Shown here piece by piece: positions 25,906-34,769 of a stretch of 64,000 bases of DNA. This DNA comes from Eubacteriales bacterium (GTDB lineage Bacteria; Bacillota; Clostridia; Lachnospirales; Lachnospiraceae): NCBI GenBank assembly GCA_030524545.1, contig JAUNGM010000007.1:62001-126000 (forward strand), given 5' to 3'. Within the stretch, counting starts at the first letter, position 1; each line of letters opens with the position of its first letter. A program made the translations under genes and the position numbers. The notes under the pieces were generated by a model. It had not been told where the DNA came from, made no database searches, and saw only the letters and a program-made list of their open reading frames with translations.

Positions 25906-27099
25906 ATGGAGATGTCGATTCAGTTTCCGAATATTGGCATTGAACTGGGCCATGTGGTAAGATCTGTCAATCTATTTGGATATGAAATCACTTTTTATGG
26001 CATTCTGATTGCTGTGGGAATGATTCTGGGGATTTCTTTCGTAGTGCTGGAGGCCAAGAGACGCAGCCAGAATCCCAATTTGTATCTTGGAATGATTCTG
26101 GCGGCATTGATTACCGGATTGATCGGCGCACGGCTTTTTTATGTGGGATTTTCCTGGACACTATATCGTGGGAATATACAGGCGATCCTGAATATCAGCA
26201 ACGGAGGTTTGTCCATTTACGGCGGAATGCTCGGCGGAGCTTTGGGAGCCGCATTGTTTTGCAAAATGAAGAAAGCTTCTTTCTGGCAGATGGCAGATAC
26301 TGCCAGTATGGGACTTCTCATTGCGCAGATAATAGGAAGGTGGGGAGACTTCTTTAACAGGGAATCCTTTGGAGAATATACGGACAGCATTTTTGCCATG
26401 GTACTGCCTCTGTCATCGGTACAGAGTCAGGATGTGAGTTCGCTGATGCGGGATAATCTGGCGGTGATTGACGGTGTATCCTATATTCAGGTTCATCCGG
26501 TATTCTTCTATGAAAGTGTTCTTTGCCTGATTCTTCTTTTATTCCTTCTGGCAAGCCAGAGGAGGAAGAAGTTCCACGGAGAGATTTTTATGCGGTATCT
26601 GTCCCTGTACGGATTGATCCGCTGCTTTACGGAATGGTTGAGAACGGATAAGATTTTATTCCCTGGAACTAAGATTCCGGTCTCTCTGGCCGTATCGGTA
26701 TTTTTGTTCCTGTTCTTTGGAATGGAAGCCATGGTGCGGCGGTCTATGGAGAAAAAGCGGGCGGCCGCCCGCAGACGCAGGAGAGAGGCGTTTTATGCAG
26801 CAGAGGAACAGACAGCAGCAGAGCTGGACAGACAGGATGAAGAGAGAGCCAGGCTGGCAGCAAAAAAGGCGCCGGAGCCCGAAAAGGAGACAGTTCCGGA
26901 ACCGGAAGATGATTGGGACGGAACCCTTCCTTCTGAGAGAAATCAGGAGAAGGCTGCTGTACCTGAGGATACGGCTTCTTCAGATGCTTCTGAATCTGAG
27001 GATTCACTCCAGGAAAGATCTTCGGAAGAACCTGAATCTCAGCCGCCGACTGGATCAGATGATCGCGGTTTACCAAAGTCAACAGAAACGAATAGCTGA
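25906..27099 (+). CDS. lgt: Prolipoprotein diacylglyceryl transferase with a long charged tail
   Basis: Moves diacylglycerol from phosphatidylglycerol to the lipobox cysteine of prelipoproteins. Seven membrane segments and the catalytic signatures (GLSIYGGMLGG near residue 100, IIGRWGDFFNRESFGEYT near 145) occupy residues 1-280. The remaining 115 or so residues are unusual: a basic stretch (KKRAAARRRRREA), then a run rich in Glu, Ala, Pro, Ser and Asp with no recognisable fold. Typical Lgt proteins end soon after the last helix. A terminator follows. Confidence 0.93.
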   Translation: MEMSIQFPNIGIELGHVVRSVNLFGYEITFYGILIAVGMILGISFVVLEAKRRSQNPNLYLGMILAALITGLIGARLFYVGFSWTLYRGNIQAILNISNGGLSIYGGMLGGALGAALFCKMKKASFWQMADTASMGLLIAQIIGRWGDFFNRESFGEYTDSIFAMVLPLSSVQSQDVSSLMRDNLAVIDGVSYIQVHPVFFYESVLCLILLLFLLASQRRKKFHGEIFMRYLSLYGLIRCFTEWLRTDKILFPGTKIPVSLAVSVFLFLFFGMEAMVRRSMEKKRAAARRRRREAFYAAEEQTAAELDRQDEERARLAAKKAPEPEKETVPEPEDDWDGTLPSERNQEKAAVPEDTASSDASESEDSLQERSSEEPESQPPTGSDDRGLPKSTETNS

Positions 27100-27119
27100 G
27101 TAATAGAGAGAAACAGTTG

Positions 27120-27151
27120 CCCCTGCAGATAGCCTGCAGGGGTGTTTTTAT
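27120..27151 (+). terminator. Terminator after lgt
   Basis: CCCCTGCA and TGCAGGGG with a 7-base loop, then TGTTTTTAT. Confidence 0.9.
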
Positions 27152-27249
27152 GTGGCTGTGTCCAGGCCTTGCACCGGCTGCAAGGATATGGGCTGGTGAC
27201 GTAGAATTGCCATGAACTGTTACAATTTTATAAAATCTGAGATTGGCAC

Positions 27250-27278
27250 TTGTTTTTTTAGGCTAAATGGTTTAGAAT
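27250..27278 (+). promoter_or_regulatory. Promoter of the mraZ/dcw cluster
   Basis: TTGTTT (27250-27255), 17-bp spacer, TAGAAT (27273-27278). The predicted start falls inside the MraZ operator. Confidence 0.75.
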
Positions 27279-27287
27279 GGGGTCATA

Positions 27288-27312
27288 AGTGGTAGAAAGT
27301 GGAGAATAGTGG
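27288..27312 (+). promoter_or_regulatory. MraZ operator: three AGTGG boxes at 10-bp spacing
   Basis: AGTGG at 27288, 27298 and 27308, each separated by 5 bases so that all face the same side of the helix. This is the arrangement known for MraZ sites (short G-rich boxes repeated every 10 bp). A fourth AGTGG at 27330 is out of phase. Position at the transcription start predicts autorepression. Confidence 0.85.
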
Positions 27313-27400
27313 TGGCCGATGGAGATGTAAGTGGCAGAAATCCATCACACCCCGGAAATGTGAAGGGGAGAATCACATTTCCTGAGAGTAGGTGAGTTAC

Positions 27401-27832
27401 ATGTTCATGGGAGAATACAATCACACAATCGATGCGAAGGGTCGTTTGATCATCCCTTCTAAGTTCAGGGAACTCTTAGGGGAAGAGTTTGTCCTGACTA
27501 AGGGACTGGATGGTTGTCTTTTCATTTTTTCTATGGACGAATGGGAAGCCTTTGAAGAAAAACTCAGAGCCTTACCACTTACAAATAAAAATGCAAGAAC
27601 CTTCTCACGTTTCTTTGTAGCAGGAGCCACAAGCTGCGAACTTGACAAGCAGGGGAGAATCCTCGTACCTCAGACGTTACGGGAATTTGCTGGTCTGGAT
27701 AAGGATGTGGTTTTGGCAGGAAACCTGAACAGAATAGAAGTCTGGAGCAAAGAGAAGTGGAGCGAGAATAGCAACTATGATGATATGGATAGCATTGCAG
27801 AGGGTATGCAGGATATCGGTATTATCATCTAG
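27401..27832 (+). CDS. mraZ: Transcriptional regulator MraZ
   Basis: DNA-binding head of the division cluster; forms a ring with two AbrB-like swapped-hairpin domains per subunit. 143 residues, with the family start FMGEYNHTIDAKGRLIIPSKFR and the repeat CELDKQGRILVPQTLREFAG near 85. ATG at 27401 is chosen, with AGGTGAG just upstream; a GTG 9 bases earlier is less likely. It should repress its own promoter through the AGTGG boxes. Confidence 0.95.
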   Translation: MFMGEYNHTIDAKGRLIIPSKFRELLGEEFVLTKGLDGCLFIFSMDEWEAFEEKLRALPLTNKNARTFSRFFVAGATSCELDKQGRILVPQTLREFAGLDKDVVLAGNLNRIEVWSKEKWSENSNYDDMDSIAEGMQDIGIII

Positions 27833-27919
27833 TACAGTGAAAAATAAATGATATGAATGGTTATTTATTGTTTACTGTACCAGGCATTACGCTTGAAAGA
27901 AGTCCAACAGGAGACGGAT

Positions 27920-28858
27920 ATGGAATTTAAACACAAATCTGTATTGCTGGAAGAAACCATTGAAGGCTTACGGGTAAGGCCGGATGGAATCTACGTGGAT
28001 GGAACTTTAGGAGGCGCAGGACATGCCCTGGAGGTATGTAAGAAACTTTCTGCCAAGGGGAGATTTATTGGCATAGATCAGGACCAAGATGCAATAATTG
28101 CTGCGAGTGAGAGGATGGCTGCCTATAAAGACAAGGCAACGATCATTCGCAGCAATTATTGTTACATGGCTAATGAACTGAAAGCCCGCGGTATTCATCA
28201 GGTAGATGGAATCTTACTGGATCTTGGAGTTTCTTCCTATCAGCTTGACAATGAAGAACGTGGCTTTACTTATCGTGTAAATGCGCCGTTGGACATGCGC
28301 ATGGATCAGAGACAGAGCCAGACGGCAAGTGACATTGTCAATGGTTATGAGGAAAGAGAATTATACCGTATCATCCGTGATTACGGAGAAGATAAATTTG
28401 CAAAAAATATAGCGAAGCATATTGTTGCTGCAAGGCAGAAGGCACCCATTGAAACAACAGGGGAGCTGACGGAGATCATCCGCCACGCCATTCCCATGAA
28501 GATGCAGGCAGGCGGCGGCCATCCGGCCAAGCGTACGTTCCAGGCTATCCGGATCGAACTGAACCGGGAACTGGATGTTCTGCGGGATTCCCTGGATGGA
28601 ATGATCGATATGCTGGATGACGGAGGCCGGATTTGTATTATTACATTTCATTCCCTTGAGGATCGAATTGTGAAGACGATTTTCCGCAAGAATGAAAATC
28701 CCTGTACATGTCCGCCGGATTTTCCGGTATGTGTCTGCGGGCAGAAGTCCAAAGGCAGAGTGATCACCAGGAAACCGATCCTCCCGAGTGAACAGGAAAT
28801 GGAAGAGAATCCCCGTTCCAAGAGTGCAAAGCTGAGAATATTTGAACGCAGCTTGTAA
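27920..28858 (+). CDS. rsmH: 16S rRNA m4C1402 N4-methyltransferase
   Basis: Methylates N4 of C1402 in 16S rRNA. 312 residues with [13 protein letters not shown] at the start, the SAM site [12 protein letters not shown] near 30, [15 protein letters not shown] near 100 and the tail [14 protein letters not shown]. The ATG at 27920 is the conserved family start and follows CAGGAGACGGAT. Second gene of the dcw cluster as in most bacteria. Confidence 0.97.
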   Translation: MEFKHKSVLLEETIEGLRVRPDGIYVDGTLGGAGHALEVCKKLSAKGRFIGIDQDQDAIIAASERMAAYKDKATIIRSNYCYMANELKARGIHQVDGILLDLGVSSYQLDNEERGFTYRVNAPLDMRMDQRQSQTASDIVNGYEERELYRIIRDYGEDKFAKNIAKHIVAARQKAPIETTGELTEIIRHAIPMKMQAGGGHPAKRTFQAIRIELNRELDVLRDSLDGMIDMLDDGGRICIITFHSLEDRIVKTIFRKNENPCTCPPDFPVCVCGQKSKGRVITRKPILPSEQEMEENPRSKSAKLRIFERSL

Positions 28859-28955
28859 GATTGGAATTCCGTTTATCCCTGCTGTAAAGATGCAGCTTGT
28901 GAATGGTAATGTAAATTGTTGAAAGAGATGTAATAGAAGTCAGGTGAGGCATAAA

Positions 28956-29537
28956 ATGGCAAACACAGGCAGACCGACAACTACAAGAAGAAATCAGAAT
29001 ACCGCCAGAAGCAATCGTGGAGTATATGTAGAAGGAAATGCTGCCAAAAGACTTCAGGAAACTCCTGCTAAGCGCAAACGCCCGCCTCAGGCAGACATAG
29101 CCAGAAAGAGGGCGAAGGCCGTGCGTCAGGCAGAGGCTGACAGCGGTGCTAAAAGCGCAAAACCAACCCGTCAGGTGAGCAGGGAAGCCCGGCAGAACAG
29201 AGAAAAGGCCCTGAATATGAGCCGTGGTTTTGTTGTATTTCTTGCAGTGGTTTCCGTAGCGGTGCTTTTTTTCTGTGTACATTATATTCGGTTAAAATCT
29301 GAGGTGACGGCACAGATCAAAGCAGTAGCAGTTCTGGAATCTGAACTGTCCGAGTTAAAAGAGGACAATGATGCATACGAAAGCCAGGTAACATCTAATG
29401 TTGACCTGAATGAGATTAAAAAGATTGCGATCGGACGTCTTGGTATGAAATACCCGTCTGATGATCAGAAGATGACATATGAGACGTCAAAAAGCAGCTA
29501 CGTAAGACAGTACCAGGATATTCCTGAAACCAGGTAG
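28956..29537 (+). CDS. ftsL: FtsL-like division protein
   Basis: A 193-residue single-pass protein: very basic, disordered cytoplasmic head (about 1-88, many Arg/Lys/Gln), one membrane helix (GFVVFLAVVSVAVLFFCVHY, about 90-110), and a short outer coiled coil (about 112-150) ending GRLGMKYP, a feature of FtsL/DivIC proteins. It bridges FtsQ and the septal synthase. Sequence conservation is low in this family, so position between rsmH and the PBP genes carries much of the weight. Start ATG 28956 follows AGGTGAGG. Confidence 0.8.
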   Translation: MANTGRPTTTRRNQNTARSNRGVYVEGNAAKRLQETPAKRKRPPQADIARKRAKAVRQAEADSGAKSAKPTRQVSREARQNREKALNMSRGFVVFLAVVSVAVLFFCVHYIRLKSEVTAQIKAVAVLESELSELKEDNDAYESQVTSNVDLNEIKKIAIGRLGMKYPSDDQKMTYETSKSSYVRQYQDIPETR

Positions 29538-29545
29538 GTGATTAT

Positions 29546-31762
29546 TTGAGCAGAAGCAAAAAAAGAAATACACGAAAACCCCAGCGAAAAATCAATATAT
29601 GCATGAGAAAAAAGCTGATAGTACTCTTTGGCGGAGTGCTATTGGCTTTATTCGGATTAATGGCGCGAATTACTTATATTAATGCCACAAGCGGAGACAA
29701 ATATAAAAAACAGGTTTTAAGCCAGGCACAGCAGCAGTATCAGAACCGTACCCTTCCTGCAAAACGGGGGGATATCTATGACAAAAACGGCAACATTCTG
29801 GCAACCAGCAATAAGGTCTACAATGTCATTCTGGACTGTAAAGCTGTAAATTCCGATGAGGATTACGCGGAGCCAACCATCCGCGCTTTAACGGAAGTAC
29901 TGGGACTGGACGAGGAAGACATCCGTTCCCGGCTTACGAATACTTCCACAGCAAGCAGCCAGTATCAGATTCTGAAGAAGCAGCTTTCCATGGATGAAAA
30001 AAAAGCCTTTGAGGAGTACACCTCCGCTACGGAGGAAACGGGACTGACGCCCGCAGAGGAAAAGGAGCGCCAGAATATCAAAGGTGTATGGTTTGAAGAA
30101 GACTACTTAAGGAGTTATCCATTTGGAAGTCTGGCATGTGATACGATTGGATTTACATTGGCCCGTGATACAGCGGACATTGGTCTGGAAGGCTACTATA
30201 ACAGTACGCTGACCGGCGCAGACGGACGTCAGTATGGATATTTTAACAATAATTCGGATGTTGAGCAGACCATTATTTCACCGACCAACGGCAACAGTAT
30301 TGTGACTACGCTTGATGTCGGCGCGCAGCAGATCGTTGAGAAATACGTCAATGCCTTTAATGAAGTTATGGGCGCGAAAAATGTCGGTGTGATCGTGGAG
30401 GATCCTTCTACAGGCGAGATTCTTGCGATGGACGGAGGAGACCGCTATGATCTGAATGAGCCAAGGGATATGTCTCAGGTACATACCGAAGAAGAAATCA
30501 AGCAGATGAACGATGAGCAGACGGTAGAAGCGCTGAATGCCATGTGGAGCAATTACTGTGTCACGGACGCATATGAACCGGGTTCTACGGTAAAGCCGAT
30601 TGTTATGGCATCTGCTCTGGAAAAGGGAAGCATTAGTTTTAACGATACATTTGTATGTGACGGTGCACAGAGCTTTGGTACCGATACGTTTATCAAATGT
30701 GCGGTTTATCCGGACGCTCATGGAACAGAAACGCTGGCGGAGGTCATTGCCAATTCCTGCAATGACGGTATGATGCAGATTGCTGCCAAAATGGGCAGTG
30801 AGCAGTTCATCAAAGCCCAGAGCCAGTTTAACTTCGGTTCCAGAACCGGTATCGACCTTCCGAACGAAGGCAGCGGTATCATCCACACAACAGAAACCAT
30901 GGGTGAAACAGAGCTTGCCTGCTCTTCCTTTGGACAGGGATTTACCTGTACCATGATTCAGGAAATTAATGCCATGTGTGCGACGATCAACGGAGGATAT
31001 TACTATCAGCCTCATGTTGTTTCTGCCATTAGGGATTCCAGCGGCGGAACGATCAAGACGGTAACGCCTACTCTGTTAAAGCAGACCATTTCCGCTAATA
31101 TTTCCGCTAATATCCGGACCTATATGCAGGCCAGTGTGGAATCAGGTACCAGCCGTACCTCCAAGGTGCAGGGATACAGCTCCGGCGGAAAAACCGGTAC
31201 AGCCGAGAAGTTTCCGCGAGGAAACGAAAAATATGTTGTTTCCTTCATTGGCTTTGCACCTGTAGATGATCCGCAGGTTGTGATCTACGTAGTTGTAGAC
31301 GAGCCGAATGCGGAGAATCAGGCGAGCAGTACCTATCCTCAGTACATTGCGCAGGGAATTCTTACGGAACTCCTGCCATATCTGAATATTGCTCCTGATG
31401 AAATTTCCGACGGATATCTTCCGGAAACGGAGCTTTGGGATCAGTTCAACGGACATTTACAGAGTGTTTCCGGTGTGGAACTGGATTCTCAGGGAAATAT
31501 GGTAGACGGAGAAGGAAATCTGATTGACATGGAGGGAAACCGTGTGGATGAAAACGGATATCTTCTCGATGAGAACGGCGAATACATTTATGATGAGAAC
31601 GGGAATACCATGATGTCGCAGAATCTGACCGGGTCAGAGACTTTGCCGGAAGCAATTTCGGATACCAGCGTTCCCGGGCCTCTGGAGGATGACTCCGATC
31701 CGATCGTGGGAAATGATATGGAAAGTGAAGGCCTTACCAACGAGGAAGCTGGTTTGGAATAG
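29546..31762 (+). CDS. Class B penicillin-binding protein (FtsI/PbpB type) with repeat tail
   Basis: Transpeptidase that cross-links septal peptidoglycan. 738 residues: membrane helix near 26-46, PBP dimerisation domain, then the catalytic domain with STVK (about 350), SCN (about 408) and KTGT (about 550). After about residue 640 comes a tail of short Asp/Glu-Asn-Gly units (VDGEGNLIDMEGN, DENGEYIYDENGN) and an acidic end, which is not part of usual PBPs. The start is TTG at 29546 behind AGGTAGGTGA. No PASTA domains are seen. Confidence 0.92.
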   Translation: MSRSKKRNTRKPQRKINICMRKKLIVLFGGVLLALFGLMARITYINATSGDKYKKQVLSQAQQQYQNRTLPAKRGDIYDKNGNILATSNKVYNVILDCKAVNSDEDYAEPTIRALTEVLGLDEEDIRSRLTNTSTASSQYQILKKQLSMDEKKAFEEYTSATEETGLTPAEEKERQNIKGVWFEEDYLRSYPFGSLACDTIGFTLARDTADIGLEGYYNSTLTGADGRQYGYFNNNSDVEQTIISPTNGNSIVTTLDVGAQQIVEKYVNAFNEVMGAKNVGVIVEDPSTGEILAMDGGDRYDLNEPRDMSQVHTEEEIKQMNDEQTVEALNAMWSNYCVTDAYEPGSTVKPIVMASALEKGSISFNDTFVCDGAQSFGTDTFIKCAVYPDAHGTETLAEVIANSCNDGMMQIAAKMGSEQFIKAQSQFNFGSRTGIDLPNEGSGIIHTTETMGETELACSSFGQGFTCTMIQEINAMCATINGGYYYQPHVVSAIRDSSGGTIKTVTPTLLKQTISANISANIRTYMQASVESGTSRTSKVQGYSSGGKTGTAEKFPRGNEKYVVSFIGFAPVDDPQVVIYVVVDEPNAENQASSTYPQYIAQGILTELLPYLNIAPDEISDGYLPETELWDQFNGHLQSVSGVELDSQGNMVDGEGNLIDMEGNRVDENGYLLDENGEYIYDENGNTMMSQNLTGSETLPEAISDTSVPGPLEDDSDPIVGNDMESEGLTNEEAGLE

Positions 31763-31797
31763 GATTTCCGGGTTCTGAACAGTGAACAATACGCATA

Positions 31798-31850
31798 CCC
31801 CTGTCAGGGACAGTCATATATTAGAAAGACAGTCTCTGGCGGGGATTTTT
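31798..31850 (+). terminator. Terminator-like hairpin covering the ribosome site of the next gene
   Basis: CCCC..GTCAGGGAC..GTC (31798-31818) pairs with GAC..GTCTCTGGC..GGGG (31828-31844): 16 base pairs with one bulge and one mismatch, followed by ATTTTTTATG. The T-run ends at the next start codon (31852) and the 3' arm contains the GGCGGGG ribosome site, so the structure could act on transcription, translation or both. Confidence 0.6.
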
Positions 31851-31851
31851 T

Positions 31852-33606
31852 ATGAAAAAAAATATGACATTCCATAAAAAGAAAGTATGGGTGGTCTTTT
31901 TATGCTGTACGGTGATGATGGCAGGACTGGTAGGCAGACTTGTGTATTTAATGGGATTCCGCTCGGATTATTATTATGAAAAGGCTACGGATCTTCATGA
32001 AAGGGAACGCGATATCAAGGCGGCCCGGGGAGAGATCCTGGATACCAACGGCAAAGTCCTGGCTGCAAACAAAACTGTCTGTACGATATCTGTGATTCAC
32101 AGCCAGATCAAAGAGCCGGAAAAAGTTATCACCATCCTTGCGGAAGAATTGGGGATAACGGAAGAGACCGTAAGAAAAAGAGTGGAAAAAGTCTCTTCCA
32201 TTGAGCGTATTAAGACGAATGTGGAGAAAAGCGTGGGAGACGCCATACGGGAATATAATCTCGCAGGAGTAAAGGTGGATGAAGATTATAAACGCTATTA
32301 TCCATACGGAACCCTTGCTTCCAAAGTGCTTGGATTTACAGGCGGAGACAATCAGGGAATCATTGGCCTGGAGGTAAAATATGAAGACATTTTGAGTGGA
32401 ACTCCCGGGAAAATTCTGACTACAACCGATGCAAGAGGCGTAGAAATTGATGAAATCGGAGAGAGCCGTATTGATCCTGTGGCAGGTGATAATCTTCAGA
32501 TCAGCCTGGATGCCAATATTCAGGAATTTGCCCAGCAGGCAGCCCTGAAGGTGATGGAGGAAAAACAGGCGGAAAGGGTTTCCATCCTGCTGATGAATCC
32601 TCAGAACGGGGAGATTTATGCCTGTGTGAATGTGCCGGAATTTGACCTGAATGACCCGTTTACACTGAACACGGATGTGGATACTTCCGGTCCGGATTCT
32701 CAGCAGAAGCAGGATCTGCTGAATCAGATGTGGAGAAATCCCTGCCTGAATGACACGTATGAGCCCGGTTCTACCTTTAAGATCATCACGATGTCTGCCG
32801 GGTTGGAGGAAGGTGTGGTTTCCGTAAATGACCGTTTCTTTTGTCCGGGGTATAAGGTGGTGGATGACCGGCGGATTCACTGTGCGAATAGAAATGGCCA
32901 TGGATCCCAGAGTTTTGTGGAAGGAGCACAGAATTCATGCAATCCTGTTTTTATTGAGGTAGGGCTTCGCCTTGGAGTAGACAATTACTATAAGTATTTC
33001 CGTCAGTTCGGTCTTTTGAAAAAGACGGGAGTGGATCTGCCGGGGGAAGCGGGAACGATCATGCATCAGAAAGAAAATATGGGAAATGTGGAGCTGGCAA
33101 CTGTGGCTTTCGGCCAGTCGTTCCAGATTACGCCGATTCAGCTTGCTACAACGGTAAGTTCCCTGATCAATGGAGGAAGGAGGGTGACGCCTCACTTCGG
33201 TGTGACTGTCCGAAGCCCGGACGATACATATGCCAGAAAACTGGAATATCCGGTAGAGGAGGGGATTGTCTCAGAGGAAACATCAGCAACGGTACGGGAT
33301 ATCCTGGAACATGTGGTGTCAGAAGGTTCGGGAAAAAATGCCAGAATCGAGGGGTATACCATTGGCGGCAAGACTGCAACCTCACAGACGCTTCCGAGAA
33401 GTGCCAATCGGTACATTTCCTCTTTCCTGGGGTTTGCACCTGCAGAAAATCCGCAGATTCTTGGAATCTGTATTATCCATGATCCGCAGGGGATTTATTA
33501 CGGAGGTACGATCGCGGCACCGGTAATCCGCAGTATTTTTGCAAATGTCCTGCCGTATCTGGGAATAGAACAGACGGGGGAGATGGAGAGCGGAGATGAG
33601 GATTGA
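31852..33606 (+). CDS. Second class B penicillin-binding protein, KTA variant
   Basis: A 584-residue paralogue of the preceding PBP (FtsI/SpoVD group): membrane helix near 10-33, dimerisation domain, transpeptidase domain with STFK (about 306), SCN (about 363) and, at the third motif, KTAT (GGKTATSQT near 507) where nearly all family members have KTGT or KSGT. The replacement is read directly from GGC AAG ACT GCA ACC. It lacks the C-terminal PASTA domain of SpoVD. Could serve sporulation or side-wall synthesis; expression is probably limited by the hairpin over its start. Confidence 0.9.
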   Translation: MKKNMTFHKKKVWVVFLCCTVMMAGLVGRLVYLMGFRSDYYYEKATDLHERERDIKAARGEILDTNGKVLAANKTVCTISVIHSQIKEPEKVITILAEELGITEETVRKRVEKVSSIERIKTNVEKSVGDAIREYNLAGVKVDEDYKRYYPYGTLASKVLGFTGGDNQGIIGLEVKYEDILSGTPGKILTTTDARGVEIDEIGESRIDPVAGDNLQISLDANIQEFAQQAALKVMEEKQAERVSILLMNPQNGEIYACVNVPEFDLNDPFTLNTDVDTSGPDSQQKQDLLNQMWRNPCLNDTYEPGSTFKIITMSAGLEEGVVSVNDRFFCPGYKVVDDRRIHCANRNGHGSQSFVEGAQNSCNPVFIEVGLRLGVDNYYKYFRQFGLLKKTGVDLPGEAGTIMHQKENMGNVELATVAFGQSFQITPIQLATTVSSLINGGRRVTPHFGVTVRSPDDTYARKLEYPVEEGIVSEETSATVRDILEHVVSEGSGKNARIEGYTIGGKTATSQTLPRSANRYISSFLGFAPAENPQILGICIIHDPQGIYYGGTIAAPVIRSIFANVLPYLGIEQTGEMESGDED

Positions 33607-33677
33607 AGGACAGGAAGACGGTCTGCTGCTGCGGTCCGGCGGATGGGAAAAAAGTGAAGCTGCGGGCCGACTGAGGG

Positions 33678-33727
33678 TTGATAATTGAGGCGAAAAGCCT
33701 TATACTAAAAGATGCATCAATTGCATC
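33678..33727 (+). promoter_or_regulatory. Internal promoter of mraY with palindromic site at the start point
   Basis: TTGATA (33678-33683), 17-bp spacer, TATACT (33701-33706). A GATGCA..TGCATC palindrome (33711-33727) lies at the expected transcription start, a usual place for a repressor site. The spacer itself holds AGGCgaaaaGCCT. Confidence 0.7.
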
Positions 33728-33785
33728 TGTGAGGAAAAGCAGTTGCTTACTATGAGAAAACAAAAGAATTGTAAGAGGTGTGAGG

Positions 33786-34742
33786 ATGAATTTTCAATTT
33801 GTAATACCGGTGCTGATATCATTCATTATCAGCGTTGCATTAGGCCCGGTCGTGATTCCGTTTTTAAGGAAACTGAAGATGGGACAGACAGAGAGAACCG
33901 AGGGCGTACAGTCTCATTTGAAAAAAGCAGGTACCCCTACCATGGGCGGCGTGATTTTCCTGATCGCTGTTGTAGTAACGTCTCTCTTCTTTATTAAAGA
34001 CTATCCGAAGATCATTCCGGTGCTGTTTCTGACTCTTGGGTTCGGCATCATCGGATTTTTGGACGACTATCTGAAGGTGGTGCTGAGACGTTCTGACGGA
34101 CTCCTTCCATGGCAGAAATTTTTGCTTCAGGTAATCCTGACAGGTATTTTTGTATTCTATATTCTGAATTATACAGATGTATCCTTAAGCATGAGGATTC
34201 CTTTCTGGCCTGGCCATTATCTGAATATGGGCTGGCTTGCAATTCCGGTGCTGTTTTTTGCAGTCATCGGTACGGTAAACGGTGTAAATTTTACGGATGG
34301 CCTTGACGGTCTGGCTTCCAGTGTAACGCTGATCGTGGCCGTGTTCTTTACCGTGGTTTCCATTGGAACGGAATCCGGTATTGAGCCGATCACCTGTGCA
34401 GTTGTGGGAGGACTGATGGGATTCCTTCTATTTAATGTATATCCTGCCAAGGTGTTCATGGGAGACACAGGCTCCCTGGCTCTCGGTGGTTTTGTAGCAG
34501 GTGCGGCTTATATGATGCAGATGCCGCTGTTTATCCTGCTGGTGGGACTGATTTATCTGGTGGAAGTCCTTTCCGTAATTATGCAGGTATCCTATTTTAA
34601 AGCAACACACGGCAAACGAATTTTCAAAATGGCACCGATCCACCATCACTTTGAGCTTTGCGGATGGTCGGAAACACGGGTAGTTGCGGTATTTTCCGTA
34701 GTTACTGCAATCATGTGCCTGATTGCCCTTCTGGCATTATAA
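33786..34742 (+). CDS. mraY: Phospho-MurNAc-pentapeptide transferase
   Basis: Attaches phospho-MurNAc-pentapeptide to undecaprenyl phosphate, giving lipid I at the inner face of the membrane. Ten membrane helices over 318 residues, with catalytic acid motifs FLDDYLKV (about 80), NFTDGLDGLA (about 167) and the HHHFE loop (about 285). ATG at 33786 is preceded by AGAGGTG; GTG at 33780 is in frame but overlaps that site. Confidence 0.97.
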   Translation: MNFQFVIPVLISFIISVALGPVVIPFLRKLKMGQTERTEGVQSHLKKAGTPTMGGVIFLIAVVVTSLFFIKDYPKIIPVLFLTLGFGIIGFLDDYLKVVLRRSDGLLPWQKFLLQVILTGIFVFYILNYTDVSLSMRIPFWPGHYLNMGWLAIPVLFFAVIGTVNGVNFTDGLDGLASSVTLIVAVFFTVVSIGTESGIEPITCAVVGGLMGFLLFNVYPAKVFMGDTGSLALGGFVAGAAYMMQMPLFILLVGLIYLVEVLSVIMQVSYFKATHGKRIFKMAPIHHHFELCGWSETRVVAVFSVVTAIMCLIALLAL

Positions 34743-34769
34743 TTACTGGTATTACTGGAGGAAACAGCA

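Noticed and set aside
24742-25953. 403-codon open frame on the minus strand
   Set aside because: It lies opposite ychF, has no ribosome site, and its sequence has no recognisable domain; it is an artefact of codon bias in the real gene.
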